A stretch of DNA of 36,750 bases. Origin: UBA1049 sp964525815. GTDB taxonomy: Bacteria; Bacillota; Clostridia; Oscillospirales; CAG-382. Positions 23,928 to 32,029 of the stretch are shown in pieces; position 1 is the stretch's first letter, and every line of letters begins with the position of its first letter. Where the stretch lies: assembly GCA_964525815.1 (NCBI GenBank), contig CAZGJQ010000009.1, positions 1 to 36,750 of the forward strand, in the 5' to 3' direction. Position numbers and translations under genes: made by a program. Below the pieces are notes generated by a model that saw only the letters and a program-made list of their open reading frames with translations, was not told the DNA's origin and ran no database searches.

Positions 23928-25568
23928 TTACTTTAACTCTATCATGGACTTCTCCCATATTTCGGGAGGGGTAAGCCCCATCATGGTAACCACGGTTGCC
24001 GCAATGCTGGCAAGTCCGTAATTGCCTTGTATATACGAATATTTATCCGAATAAAAGTTATCATAAAAGAAGCAGGGTACCGGATTTAAGGTATGGCTTG
24101 TTTTTGCCTTGAGCTTTCCGTTGCCGTCGCTCTTTGCCCTGCCCGTTTTCTTGTCGGTCTCATACATCTCGTCGGCGTTTCCGTGGTCTGCGGTTATTAT
24201 TGCGACTCCCTTTGCCTTGTCCACCGCTCTGAGTATGCGGTCAAGGCAAAGGTCAAGCGCCTCCATGGCGATTCTTGTGGCAAAAAAGTTTCCGGTATGT
24301 CCCACCATATCCCCGTTAGGGAAGTTTACCCGAAGGAAATCGAACTTGCCGCTCTCTATTTTTTCTATAAGCTTGTCTGTTATCAGCGCGCACTGCATCC
24401 AGGGACGCTGCTCAAACGGAACTATGTCGGAGGGAATCTCGATATACTCCTCCAGCTCGTCCGAGAACTTTCCGCTCCTGTTGCCGTTCCAGAAATAGGT
24501 TACATGCCCATACTTCTGCGTTTCGCTTATGGCAAGCTGTCTCAGCCCCTGCTCTGCAAGGAACTCACCCATTGTGCCCTTTATCTCTGGAGGAGAAACA
24601 AGGTACCTTGAGGGAATGTGCGCATCACCGTCATACTCCAGCATTCCGGAATAGACAACATCGGGGAAACGGACTCTGTCAAACTTATCAAAATCCTTCT
24701 CCTCAAACGCCCTCGAGATTTCTATGGCTCTGTCTCCTCTGAAGTTGAAGAGCACCACGCTGTCCCCGTCGTTAACAGCTCCCACCGGCATTCCGTTCTC
24801 TGCTATAACAAAGGGCGGCAAATCCTGATCTATCTTTCCGGTTTCCGCACGATAGGTCTCTATCGCTTCCTCCGCACAGGTAAATTGTCTGCCTTCTCCC
24901 AGTACATGGGTTCTCCAGCCTCTTTCCACCATAGACCAGTCAGCCTCATAGCGATCCATGGTAATAACCATTCTTCCGCCGCCCGACGCAATTCTTGCGT
25001 CAAACTTTCGGTCGTTCTGCGACGACAAAAACTGCTCAAACGGAAGGACATATTCGAGTGCGCTTGTCTCCCCCACATCCCTGCCGTCAAGCAGTATATG
25101 CACCCTAACCTTGCTTATTCCTTCTTCTTTAGCTCTAATAATCAAGACCTTGAGATGCTCCATATGGGAATGGACATTTCCGTCCGAAAAAAGCCCGATA
25201 AAATGCATTACTCCCTTTTCACGGCAGTTTGACACCAGCTCTTTCCAGGTGTCCGAGGAAAAAATCCTACCGTTGTTTATTGCCTGCGTAACCAGCTTGG
25301 AGCCCTGAGCGTAAACCTGACCCGCTCCCAACGCATTATGCCCTACCTCCGAGTTGCCCATATCGTCGTCGGAGGGTAGTCCGACCGCCGTTCCGTGCGC
25401 CTTGAGCCCGAAGCAGTGATATTTCTCTTCCAGCATATCCAGAGTAGGCGTATACGCAGCCCTTACGGCGTTGCCCTCGGTGTTATCCGATATTCCCACT
25501 CCGTCCATAATAACAGTAACTATCGGACGCTTCTCGCCCGCAAATATTCCCTTGGAGTTGTTTGCCAT
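23928..25568 (-). CDS. gpmI: 2,3-bisphosphoglycerate-independent phosphoglycerate mutase
   Basis: This glycolytic enzyme interconverts 3- and 2-phosphoglycerate with two Mn ions and a phosphoserine intermediate. Asp22 (VIMDGVGIS) and the catalytic Ser73 (DDMGNSEVGHNALG) are clear, as are NFRGDRAIEIS, RVNFPNGDMVGHTG and ITADHGNADEM. The product has 546 residues against roughly 510 for many homologues; part of the excess is a basic insert (GRAKSDGNGKLKAK) near the C-terminal metal site. I chose the ATG at 25568, which has AGGAAGGA 11 nt upstream; the open frame runs further 5' into promoter sequence. It heads the minus-strand gene series. Confidence 0.95.
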   Translation of the reverse strand: MANNSKGIFAGEKRPIVTVIMDGVGISDNTEGNAVRAAYTPTLDMLEEKYHCFGLKAHGTAVGLPSDDDMGNSEVGHNALGAGQVYAQGSKLVTQAINNGRIFSSDTWKELVSNCREKGVMHFIGLFSDGNVHSHMEHLKVLIIRAKEEGISKVRVHILLDGRDVGETSALEYVLPFEQFLSSQNDRKFDARIASGGGRMVITMDRYEADWSMVERGWRTHVLGEGRQFTCAEEAIETYRAETGKIDQDLPPFVIAENGMPVGAVNDGDSVVLFNFRGDRAIEISRAFEEKDFDKFDRVRFPDVVYSGMLEYDGDAHIPSRYLVSPPEIKGTMGEFLAEQGLRQLAISETQKYGHVTYFWNGNRSGKFSDELEEYIEIPSDIVPFEQRPWMQCALITDKLIEKIESGKFDFLRVNFPNGDMVGHTGNFFATRIAMEALDLCLDRILRAVDKAKGVAIITADHGNADEMYETDKKTGRAKSDGNGKLKAKTSHTLNPVPCFFYDNFYSDKYSYIQGNYGLASIAATVVTMMGLTPPEIWEKSMIELK

Positions 25569-25637
25569 GTTAAAAAAATTCCTTCCTGTTTCCAAAGCGA
25601 CAATTGTATAGTAATAAAAAATATTATAGTTCATTGT

Positions 25638-25666
25638 ATTATATCGCATTTTGGTAAAATTATCAA
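25638..25666 (-). promoter_or_regulatory. Sigma-A type promoter of gpmI and following genes
   Basis: On the minus strand TTGATA (25666-25661) and TATAAT (25643-25638) have a 17-bp spacer. Initiation near 25631 gives a leader of about 60 nt. Only 20 bp separate its -35 from the divergent -35 at 25687. Confidence 0.8.
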
Positions 25667-25686
25667 TAGCTAATTTTATAAAATGT

Positions 25687-25715
25687 TTGACAAAGGAGTT
25701 TTGCATTGATATAAT
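25687..25715 (+). promoter_or_regulatory. Consensus sigma-A promoter of the nusB operon
   Basis: TTGACA (25687-25692) and TATAAT (25710-25715) match both consensus hexamers with a 17-bp spacer. Initiation near 25722 leaves about 47 nt to the nusB ATG, with AAAGGA 8 nt before it. Confidence 0.88.
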
Positions 25716-25768
25716 ATATTGATACAATATAATCTATAATTATACTGGCCGGATAAAGGAATTTCTAT

Positions 25769-26161
25769 ATGACAAGACGCGAGGCAAGAGAAAAGGCTCT
25801 CTGCTTAATTTATGAATACAGCTATAATAAGGAAAAGGCTCCCTCCGAGGTGCTCGAGCAGGCGAGAACCGAGCGGGAGGATAAGCTCGACGCCTTTTCC
25901 GAGCAGCTCTTTTTAGGTGCCTGCGAGAATTTGACCGAGCTGGACGATAAAATTTCCCAATCGGCAGATAACTGGAGAATCGAGAGAATAGGCAGGGTTA
26001 CGCTATGTATACTCAGAATGTGCGCCTATGAGCTGCTCTTTATGCCCGAAACAGAAAAGGAAATTGTTATAAACGAGGCTCTGGAGCTTGCAAGAAAATA
26101 CGATGACGAAAAGGCGGTCGGTTTTGTGAACGGTGTTATCGGAAAAATAGTGAACAAATGA
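25769..26161 (+). CDS. nusB: Transcription antitermination factor NusB
   Basis: NusB binds boxA RNA with NusE (S10) and supports antitermination in rRNA operons. The 130-residue length and all-helical pattern fit, with RREAREKALCLIYEY at the start, CILRMCAYELLFM in the middle and INEALELARKYDDEKAVGFV then GVIGKI at the end, the typical family closing. It is first in the operon and its stop overlaps the xseA start (ATGA). Confidence 0.96.
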   Translation: MTRREAREKALCLIYEYSYNKEKAPSEVLEQARTEREDKLDAFSEQLFLGACENLTELDDKISQSADNWRIERIGRVTLCILRMCAYELLFMPETEKEIVINEALELARKYDDEKAVGFVNGVIGKIVNK

Positions 26162-27459
26162 GCGAAAAAACAACCCTTACGGTTTCTCAAATCAACAATT
26201 TTATAAAGGACTACCTCGATAACCTGCCCACGCTTAAAAATGTATATGTTAAGGGAGAGCTGTCCAACCTGAAGATATACGGCGGCTCGGGTCATATTTA
26301 CTGCACCCTTAAGGATGAGCAATCCTGCCTAAAGGCCATTATGTTCGGAGGAGCGTCCAAGCTGAAGTTCCGCCCGGAGGACGGAATGAAGGTAATTTGC
26401 AGGGGCAGGATAGCGGTGTTTGTACGGGACGGTGTTTATCAGCTCTACATAGACAGTATGGAGCCGGACGGTGTCGGCTCTTTGTATATAGCGTTCGAAA
26501 AGCTCAAGGCTAAGCTTGAGGGCGAGGGGCTGTTCTCGGCGGAGCATAAAAAAAGACTGCCCAAGATCCCCTTTCGCATAGGTATTATCACCGCACCCAC
26601 CGGAGCGGCCGTGCGGGATATGATAAATGTGGCGGGGCGGAGGTTTCCCGCTGCTGAGATAATACTGTATCCGTCCCTTGTTCAGGGAGAAAACGCTCCC
26701 GTGCAGCTCGTCAAGGCGTTGCAGTTTATGGACAAAAACAAGGTGGCTGACGTTATTATTATAGGCAGAGGAGGAGGCTCCATTGAGGATTTGTGGGCGT
26801 TTAACAGCGAGTCCCTCGCAAGAGCTATTTTCGCTTGCGAAACACCCATTATTTCAGCCGTGGGACACGAGACCGATTTTACAATAGCGGACTTTGTAGC
26901 CGATAAAAGAGCTCCCACCCCCTCGGCGGCTGCCGAAATTGCGGTTCCGGATTCCGCCGAGCTTAAGAGAATGTTTGTAAATGCTCAAAACCGGCTTGCT
27001 TCCTTGCTTAACAAGCAGACCGCAGAGTTACGCAAGCACCTCAGACTTTTATCCGATCGTCCCGTGCTGCAAACGCCGCTTTCCTTATTTGACGATAAAA
27101 GAATGACCCTCGCAAGGCTGGAGGAAAAGCTTTACGGAGTGTTTGACTTTACCCTTTTACGCAGCAATATTTTACAGCTTGACAGACAGGTATCGCAGCT
27201 TGCCCGAATAAACACCGAGCGGAGCTCGCAGAGACTAAAGGTTCAAAGCGAGAAGCTGCTGAGCCTTAACCCTCTCAGCATACTCGAACGGGGTTATGCC
27301 GTTGCTCTTAAGCAGGACGGCAGGGTTATAAAAAGAATCTCCGACCTTAAAAAGGGCGACATTTTTAATCTGAAGCTAAGCAACGGCGGTGTAAGGGCGG
27401 AAACGGTTGACCTTTTTAAGGACAGCCCGAGCGCAAAGCCAAAAGCACGAAAGGAATAA
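26158..27459 (+). CDS. xseA: Exodeoxyribonuclease VII large subunit
   Basis: XseA with XseB degrades single-stranded DNA from both ends into oligonucleotides. The 433-residue product has an N-terminal OB-fold (about 5-100, with YVKGELSNLKIYGGSGHIYC), the catalytic core with GIITAPTGAAVRDMINVAGR and IIGRGGGSIEDLWAFN, and a coiled-coil C-terminal region for binding the small subunit, then the ILERGYAV element. It is translationally coupled to nusB, and xseB follows 8 bp downstream. Confidence 0.97.
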   Translation: MSEKTTLTVSQINNFIKDYLDNLPTLKNVYVKGELSNLKIYGGSGHIYCTLKDEQSCLKAIMFGGASKLKFRPEDGMKVICRGRIAVFVRDGVYQLYIDSMEPDGVGSLYIAFEKLKAKLEGEGLFSAEHKKRLPKIPFRIGIITAPTGAAVRDMINVAGRRFPAAEIILYPSLVQGENAPVQLVKALQFMDKNKVADVIIIGRGGGSIEDLWAFNSESLARAIFACETPIISAVGHETDFTIADFVADKRAPTPSAAAEIAVPDSAELKRMFVNAQNRLASLLNKQTAELRKHLRLLSDRPVLQTPLSLFDDKRMTLARLEEKLYGVFDFTLLRSNILQLDRQVSQLARINTERSSQRLKVQSEKLLSLNPLSILERGYAVALKQDGRVIKRISDLKKGDIFNLKLSNGGVRAETVDLFKDSPSAKPKARKE

Positions 27460-27467
27460 TCATAATT

Positions 27468-27713
27468 ATGGAAAAAGAACCGAATAAAAAAGCGGAAAAG
27501 CTGACCTTTGAGGAGGCATTGACAAGGCTGGAGAAAATAGTTCGCTCCCTCGAGGAGGGTGATGTTCCGCTGGACAGCTCGCTTGCCCTGTTTGAAGAGG
27601 GCACCAAGCTCGTCCGCTTTTGCAGTGATAAAATAGACGCAGCAGAGCAGAAGGTGAAGCTTCTCACCGAAAAGAACGGGGTTATCACCGAGCAGGTTTT
27701 CGGCAAGGAATAA
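27468..27713 (+). CDS. xseB: Exodeoxyribonuclease VII small subunit
   Basis: The 81-residue product matches XseB, with LTFEEALTRLEKIVRSLEEG and PLDSSLALFEEGTKLVRFC as the two helices of the family and KVKLLTEKNG following. Several copies bind the coiled coil of XseA. It lies directly after xseA and 45 bp before ispA. Confidence 0.96.
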   Translation: MEKEPNKKAEKLTFEEALTRLEKIVRSLEEGDVPLDSSLALFEEGTKLVRFCSDKIDAAEQKVKLLTEKNGVITEQVFGKE

Positions 27714-27758
27714 TGCGTGTCTTTACATAGTTCTTAACCGAAAGGAAGCTGCAAACCT

Positions 27759-28649
27759 ATGACACTCAGCGATGCTATGCTTGATGCCGCAAGGCAGACC
27801 GAATCCACGCTTGATGATATTTTGACCCCGGAAGCAGCAACCAATCACCATAAGCTTATCTTGGCAATGCGCTACTCGGTGATGCTTCCCGGGAAACGGA
27901 TCAGACCTTATCTTGTAATCGAGTTTTGCAGGCTGCACGGCGGCGACCCGCAAAAGGCTGTCCGGTATGCCGCCGCAATCGAAATGCTGCATACAATGTC
28001 CCTGATTCATGACGACCTTCCGGCAATGGACAACGATGCTTTAAGACGGGGGAAGCCGTCCAACCATGTGGTTTTCGGAGAGGCGACCGCAATACTTGCG
28101 GGGGATGCTTTGCTCTGCGAGGCATTTAAAGCGGCGGCAGATAACACTTTTTGCAGCCCCAAACAAAACATCTCGGCGGTAAACGCACTTGCGGAGTTCG
28201 GCGGTGCGGACGGGATGATGGGCGGTCAGCAGATTGACCTGCAAAGCGAAAAAATGTCCGTTCCTCTGCCGGTTTTAGACGACCTTGTTTCAAAAAAAAC
28301 GGCTTCTCTGCTGTCCTGCTCCTGTCTTTTGGGATGTATTGCAGCCGACGCTAGCAAAGCCGAAAAAAACAGAGCAGTTGACTTTGGACAAAAAATAGGA
28401 AAAGTCTTTCAAATAACCGATGATATTCTCGACCTTAGAGGTGACCAGAAATTACTCGGAAAAAGCATCGGCAAGGATGCAAAAAACGGTAAAAGCACCT
28501 ATGTTTCGCTATTGGGAGAAGAAAAAGCAAAAAAGCTGGCTTGCGAGCTTACCGAGCAGGCTAAGGAGGCACTGCTTGTGTATGCCGACTCGGACTCAGG
28601 CAAAAGGCTGCTGGAGCTGTGTGACCTGCTGCTGAGCAGGGACAGATAA
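27759..28649 (+). CDS. ispA: Polyprenyl diphosphate synthase (farnesyl/geranylgeranyl type)
   Basis: The enzyme condenses isopentenyl diphosphate with allylic diphosphates to give farnesyl or longer chains used for lipid carriers and quinone-like products. The 296-residue product carries GKRIRPYL (45-52), the first Asp-rich motif DDLPAMD (Asp85, Asp86, Asp91), GQQIDL, KTASLL and the second Asp-rich motif DDILD (221-225). Length and motif spacing fit IspA; exact chain length cannot be read from sequence by eye. The SD GAAAGGAAG precedes the ATG. It lies before the OLE-like region, oapA and dxs, so two isoprenoid genes flank the RNA. Confidence 0.96.
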   Translation: MTLSDAMLDAARQTESTLDDILTPEAATNHHKLILAMRYSVMLPGKRIRPYLVIEFCRLHGGDPQKAVRYAAAIEMLHTMSLIHDDLPAMDNDALRRGKPSNHVVFGEATAILAGDALLCEAFKAAADNTFCSPKQNISAVNALAEFGGADGMMGGQQIDLQSEKMSVPLPVLDDLVSKKTASLLSCSCLLGCIAADASKAEKNRAVDFGQKIGKVFQITDDILDLRGDQKLLGKSIGKDAKNGKSTYVSLLGEEKAKKLACELTEQAKEALLVYADSDSGKRLLELCDLLLSRDR

Positions 28650-28687
28650 GGCGGTCGGATATTAGATTTCCGCATAATAAATGGTAA

Positions 28688-28716
28688 TTGATATTTAAAA
28701 ATAAATATGATATAAT
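28688..28716 (+). promoter_or_regulatory. Promoter of the OLE-like RNA
   Basis: TTGATA (28688-28693) and TATAAT (28711-28716) have a 17-bp spacer, and TGA before the -10 makes it an extended -10. Initiation is expected near 28723. No gene start follows until oapA at 29428, so the promoter directly feeds the structured non-coding stretch. Confidence 0.8.
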
Positions 28717-28722
28717 ACATTT

Positions 28723-29372
28723 GATGGCACAGTATCCTAGTTAACTCGTTGTTGCTGAAAGCGTGCCTAAAAATACGCATAAAGGCAAATCGATGAAGCT
28801 CCTTGTGCTTGCTTTATACGCCCAGTATAGGGTGGGTGCTGGGAGAATGGGACTGTGGGCTGCCCGCAATGGCATGCGGGAGATGGACCCACCTTCCTTT
28901 GAGGCCTTATTCTCGTGGTTGAATGATACGGCAGCATTGGCCGCACTTATCGGCTACGGATTAAGGATTAAACCTATCATGCGGTGCACTTTTTATAAAA
29001 ATGACGCTGTGGATAGATGTAGCCTGCCTTGAGTGGTTATGGCGGATAGAGAATCGTACCGACGGAGATTAGCTACCGAAGTCGGGAATATTTTCTCTTG
29101 AAATCATCGCTGCAAAAGAGGATTAGGCAACGGACGCGGGTTATTGAGGAAAACTCCTAGGCTGAGATCATGCAACCGAGCATCGGGCACAATATGGATT
29201 GCAGTGCGGACTTAAAGGCAATCAAGTCACGGATATGGCAACATACCGTCTGCGGCTTTAATGGGAAACCGCTCCATTGGCGACAAGGAGCAGCCGCCGG
29301 GGAAAACCAACTTGACCGTATGCCGCAAAGTTTACATATTGTGCCGCCATCTCAAGGATTTTTTATTTTATT
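28723..29372 (+). ncRNA. ole: OLE (Ornate, Large, Extremophilic) RNA, probable
   Basis: The 779 bp between ispA and oapA have no convincing gene; about 650 bp form a likely RNA with its own promoter and a U-rich tail near 29357-29372. Local helices are numerous: GGTGGGT/ACCCACC (28831-28837 with 28887-28893) enclosing CCCGCA/TGCGGG (28863-28868 with 28875-28880), CCGAC/GTCGG (29059-29063 with 29081-29085), and GCGGC/GCCGC (29252-29256 with 29293-29297) enclosing GCTCC/GGAGC (29271-29275 with 29287-29291). OLE RNAs are about 600-640 nt, lie beside isoprenoid genes in Firmicutes, and are followed by the gene of their membrane-protein partner OapA, all as here. They assemble with proteins at the membrane and affect tolerance of cold, alcohols and magnesium. 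Identity rests on context, size and structure, as I could not run the covariance model. Confidence 0.85.
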
Positions 29373-29427
29373 ACACTACCATATATTACAAACCAAAATA
29401 TTATCGTATGCTTTTGAAAGGAACAGT

Positions 29428-30060
29428 ATGGACAATAGTGAGCCTCCCCGAAGTAAAAACGGAGGAAAGTATTCCGAACACAGGCAGCAGGAACAAAAAA
29501 ACGGCAGGAGCTCTTTTCTACGGAAGGTGCAGCTAAAAAAAAGAGCACAAAAACGCTGGATTATAACGGCGTTTGCTTTGTCTTTTTGCATCACGGCGGT
29601 GCTGTCGCTCGGCTCAAACGAGGTGGTTGCCTCGATTAATGTGCTGGTGGCGATACCGGTACTGCTGTTTTTTATCTTTGTCGGGGTTTTATTTGATACA
29701 ATAGGGCTGGCTGTTGCGATTGCGGATGTTAAATCCTTCAACTCAATGGCGGCACGCAGGCTCAAGGCAGGGAAAAAAGCGGTATGGCTCATAACAAACG
29801 CAGAGAAGGTCAGCTCCTTTTGCAACGATTTGATAGGAGATATTGCCGGAGTTATGAGCGGCGCCACCGGAGCCGCAATAGCCGTAAACCTCTTCCCGGG
29901 GAATGTATGGCCGGCTCTTATCATTACCTCTTTAATAGCAGCGTTTACGGTAGGCTTTAAGGCGGTGGGCAAGCTGATAGCGGTTAAGTACAGCGAGCAT
30001 ATCGTCCTGTTTTCCGCAAAAGCGCTTTGCGGCTTCCAAGGGAGCTCAAAAGCGGGTTAA
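29428..30060 (+). CDS. oapA: OLE-associated membrane protein OapA
   Basis: The 210-residue product has a basic, hydrophilic N-terminus (about 1-44, with QLKKRAQKRW just before the membrane) and about four hydrophobic segments (about 45-62, 67-88, 137-155 and 160-180). Between the second and third lie FDTIGLAVAIADVKSFN and SSFCNDLIGDIAGVMSGA; the latter contains a DxxxD motif (Asp134, Asp138), which I recall as a feature of the OapA family. OapA homologues bind OLE RNA and hold it at the membrane, and some databases label them CorB- or DUF21-like. The ATG at 29428 has GAAAGGAAC upstream; the open frame continues 5' into the RNA and that extension is not protein-like. It lies 55 bp after the RNA tail and 94 bp before dxs. 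Confidence 0.88.
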   Translation: MDNSEPPRSKNGGKYSEHRQQEQKNGRSSFLRKVQLKKRAQKRWIITAFALSFCITAVLSLGSNEVVASINVLVAIPVLLFFIFVGVLFDTIGLAVAIADVKSFNSMAARRLKAGKKAVWLITNAEKVSSFCNDLIGDIAGVMSGATGAAIAVNLFPGNVWPALIITSLIAAFTVGFKAVGKLIAVKYSEHIVLFSAKALCGFQGSSKAG

Positions 30061-30154
30061 CGGAACGCTTGGTGTTTTTCTGCTCGCTTTAATTTTTTTT
30101 ACAGACTCTTTCTTAATTTATTAGCCGATAAAATACTCTAAGGATGTCGACGAT

Positions 30155-32029
30155 TTGATTCTTAACAACATCAACCAACCGAACGATATAAAAAACCTTA
30201 CGCAAACCGAGCTTGAGCAGCTGACTGAGGAGTTGCGGGATGAGGTTATTCGGACGGTCTCCGAAACCGGCGGTCATCTTGCCTCAAATCTCGGAGTCGT
30301 GGAGCTAACGGTTGCTCTGCACCGTGTTTTTAACTCACCGGACGATAAAATTATCTGGGATGTAGGTCATCAGAGCTACATACACAAAATATTGACCGGG
30401 CGAAAAGACCGTATGGAGAGCCTGAGGCAATACGAAGGGCTATCCGGGTTTACAAGACGGGAGGAAAGCGAGCATGACCCGTTCGGTGCGGGACACAGCT
30501 CCACCTCAATATCCGCCGCAGTGGGTATTGCCGCCGCAAATAAGATTAACGGCAACAAAAACTTCACCATAGCGGTGGTCGGAGACGGCGCATTCACAGG
30601 TGGAATGATATACGAGGCGCTGAACAACTGCGCAGGCAAGGATCGGCTAATAATTATTTTAAACGACAACGAAATGTCCATATCCCCGAACGTGGGAGGA
30701 ATGAGCCGTTATTTCAGGCGGTTCAGAACCACAGCTCGTTATTTTAAGTTCAAGCACCGCTTAAAGCGAGTTTTTGGAGCCATCCCCTTAATCGGAAAAG
30801 GGCTGGTGTTCGCCGCCAGGAAAACAAAGAACGGCTTCAAGCGACTGGTTGTAAGCGAGAACTTCTTTGAGGTAATGGGACTTACCTATTACGGTCCGAT
30901 TGACGGTAATAACGAGAAGCATCTCGAAATTGTTCTCGGCGAGGCAAAAAACGACGAGAAATGCAGCGTTGTGCACATATGCACAAAAAAAGGCAAGGGC
31001 TACCGATATGCCGAAGAAAAGCCGGATCTCTACCATTCCATAAGCGGGTTTGATGTTGAGAGCGGCGATATAAAAAACGGAGCAAAAAAATCCTTCTCGG
31101 ACTGCTTTGGGGAGCTGATTACCCAAGCGGCGCAAGCTGATAAGGATATTTGCGCCGTTACCGCTGCCATGAGCGGCGGAACCGGGCTGGAGGTCTTTGA
31201 AAACACCTTCCCGGAGCGCTTCTTTGATGTAGGGATTGCAGAGGGTCATGCGCTAACCTTTTCCGCAGGGCTGGCTTCTCAGGGAAAGAAAGCGGTTTTT
31301 GCCGTATATTCAACCTTTTTTCAGCGTGCGTATGACCAGCTCCTGCATGATGCGGCTATACAAGGGCTGCCAGTGATTCTCGCACTTGATCGAGCGGGCT
31401 TTGTCGGAGAGGACGGCGCAACCCACCACGGAATCTTTGACGCTGCGGTTATTAACAGCATCCCCGAAACCGTTATTTATTCACCGGAGTGCTTTGAGGA
31501 TATGCGTTATGCGTTTAGTAAGGCGTTTTCCGTCAACGGACCCGTTGCGATAAGGTATCCCAAGGGCTCTCCCGCGGAATACGACCGCTCAATCTTTAAA
31601 AACATCGGGGATATGTGCGTATGCGAGTTCGGCCCCTTCCCGACGGCATGTCTTATAACCTATGGAAGAATAACCAAGAACGCCCTGCTTGCCTGCGCAC
31701 AGCTCTATAAACAGGGCATACACACAAGGATTATTAAGCTAATCCGCATCAAGCCCATCAATTACCGCAAGCTCTCCATGCTGTCCGGAGATACGGAAAG
31801 CGTTTATATTCTTGAGGAGGGTATTAAGGCGGGGGGAATCGGCGAGACTATCGTTTCCAACCTGTGTCAGAGCGGGTTCCTCGAGGGCAAGAAAACCAGA
31901 GTGAGAGCGGTTGAGGATAGATTTTTACAGCAGGGAAGCAACGAGCAGCTCTATAAGGAATGCGGCTTTCTTCCCGAGCAGATAGCCGCCGAAGTCGCAC
32001 AGATTGTTAAAGATGAAGTATCGGCTTGA
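30155..32029 (+). CDS. dxs: 1-deoxy-D-xylulose-5-phosphate synthase
   Basis: Dxs condenses pyruvate and glyceraldehyde-3-phosphate with thiamine diphosphate, the first step of the MEP isoprenoid route. The 624-residue length is typical. GGHLASNLGVVELTVALH, WDVGHQSYIHKILTGR, the thiamine motif GDGAFTGG to NDNEMSISPN, IAEGHALTFSAGLA with the catalytic glutamate, and DRAGFVGEDGATHHG are all visible. The start is a TTG with AAGGATG 8 nt upstream. tlyA begins within its last codons, so the two are coupled. With ispA upstream the locus covers both the entry and chain-building steps of isoprenoid synthesis. Confidence 0.97.
   Translation: MILNNINQPNDIKNLTQTELEQLTEELRDEVIRTVSETGGHLASNLGVVELTVALHRVFNSPDDKIIWDVGHQSYIHKILTGRKDRMESLRQYEGLSGFTRREESEHDPFGAGHSSTSISAAVGIAAANKINGNKNFTIAVVGDGAFTGGMIYEALNNCAGKDRLIIILNDNEMSISPNVGGMSRYFRRFRTTARYFKFKHRLKRVFGAIPLIGKGLVFAARKTKNGFKRLVVSENFFEVMGLTYYGPIDGNNEKHLEIVLGEAKNDEKCSVVHICTKKGKGYRYAEEKPDLYHSISGFDVESGDIKNGAKKSFSDCFGELITQAAQADKDICAVTAAMSGGTGLEVFENTFPERFFDVGIAEGHALTFSAGLASQGKKAVFAVYSTFFQRAYDQLLHDAAIQGLPVILALDRAGFVGEDGATHHGIFDAAVINSIPETVIYSPECFEDMRYAFSKAFSVNGPVAIRYPKGSPAEYDRSIFKNIGDMCVCEFGPFPTACLITYGRITKNALLACAQLYKQGIHTRIIKLIRIKPINYRKLSMLSGDTESVYILEEGIKAGGIGETIVSNLCQSGFLEGKKTRVRAVEDRFLQQGSNEQLYKECGFLPEQIAAEVAQIVKDEVSA

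Noticed and set aside
28763..29032. 89-codon frame inside the OLE-like region
   Set aside because: It has no convincing SD, an unusual Arg/Met/Trp-rich composition, and lies in sequence explained by paired RNA arms.
29170..29427. N-terminal extension of the OapA frame
   Set aside because: The extension overlaps the structured RNA and reads as non-protein sequence; the ATG at 29428 has a clear SD.
29376..29972. 198-codon minus-strand frame opposite oapA
   Set aside because: It is a shadow of the well-supported OapA gene and has no promoter or SD.
28650..30154. Mobile element or intron between ispA and dxs
   Set aside because: No terminal repeats, target duplications or transposase or reverse-transcriptase motifs are seen; the OLE/OapA explanation fits better.
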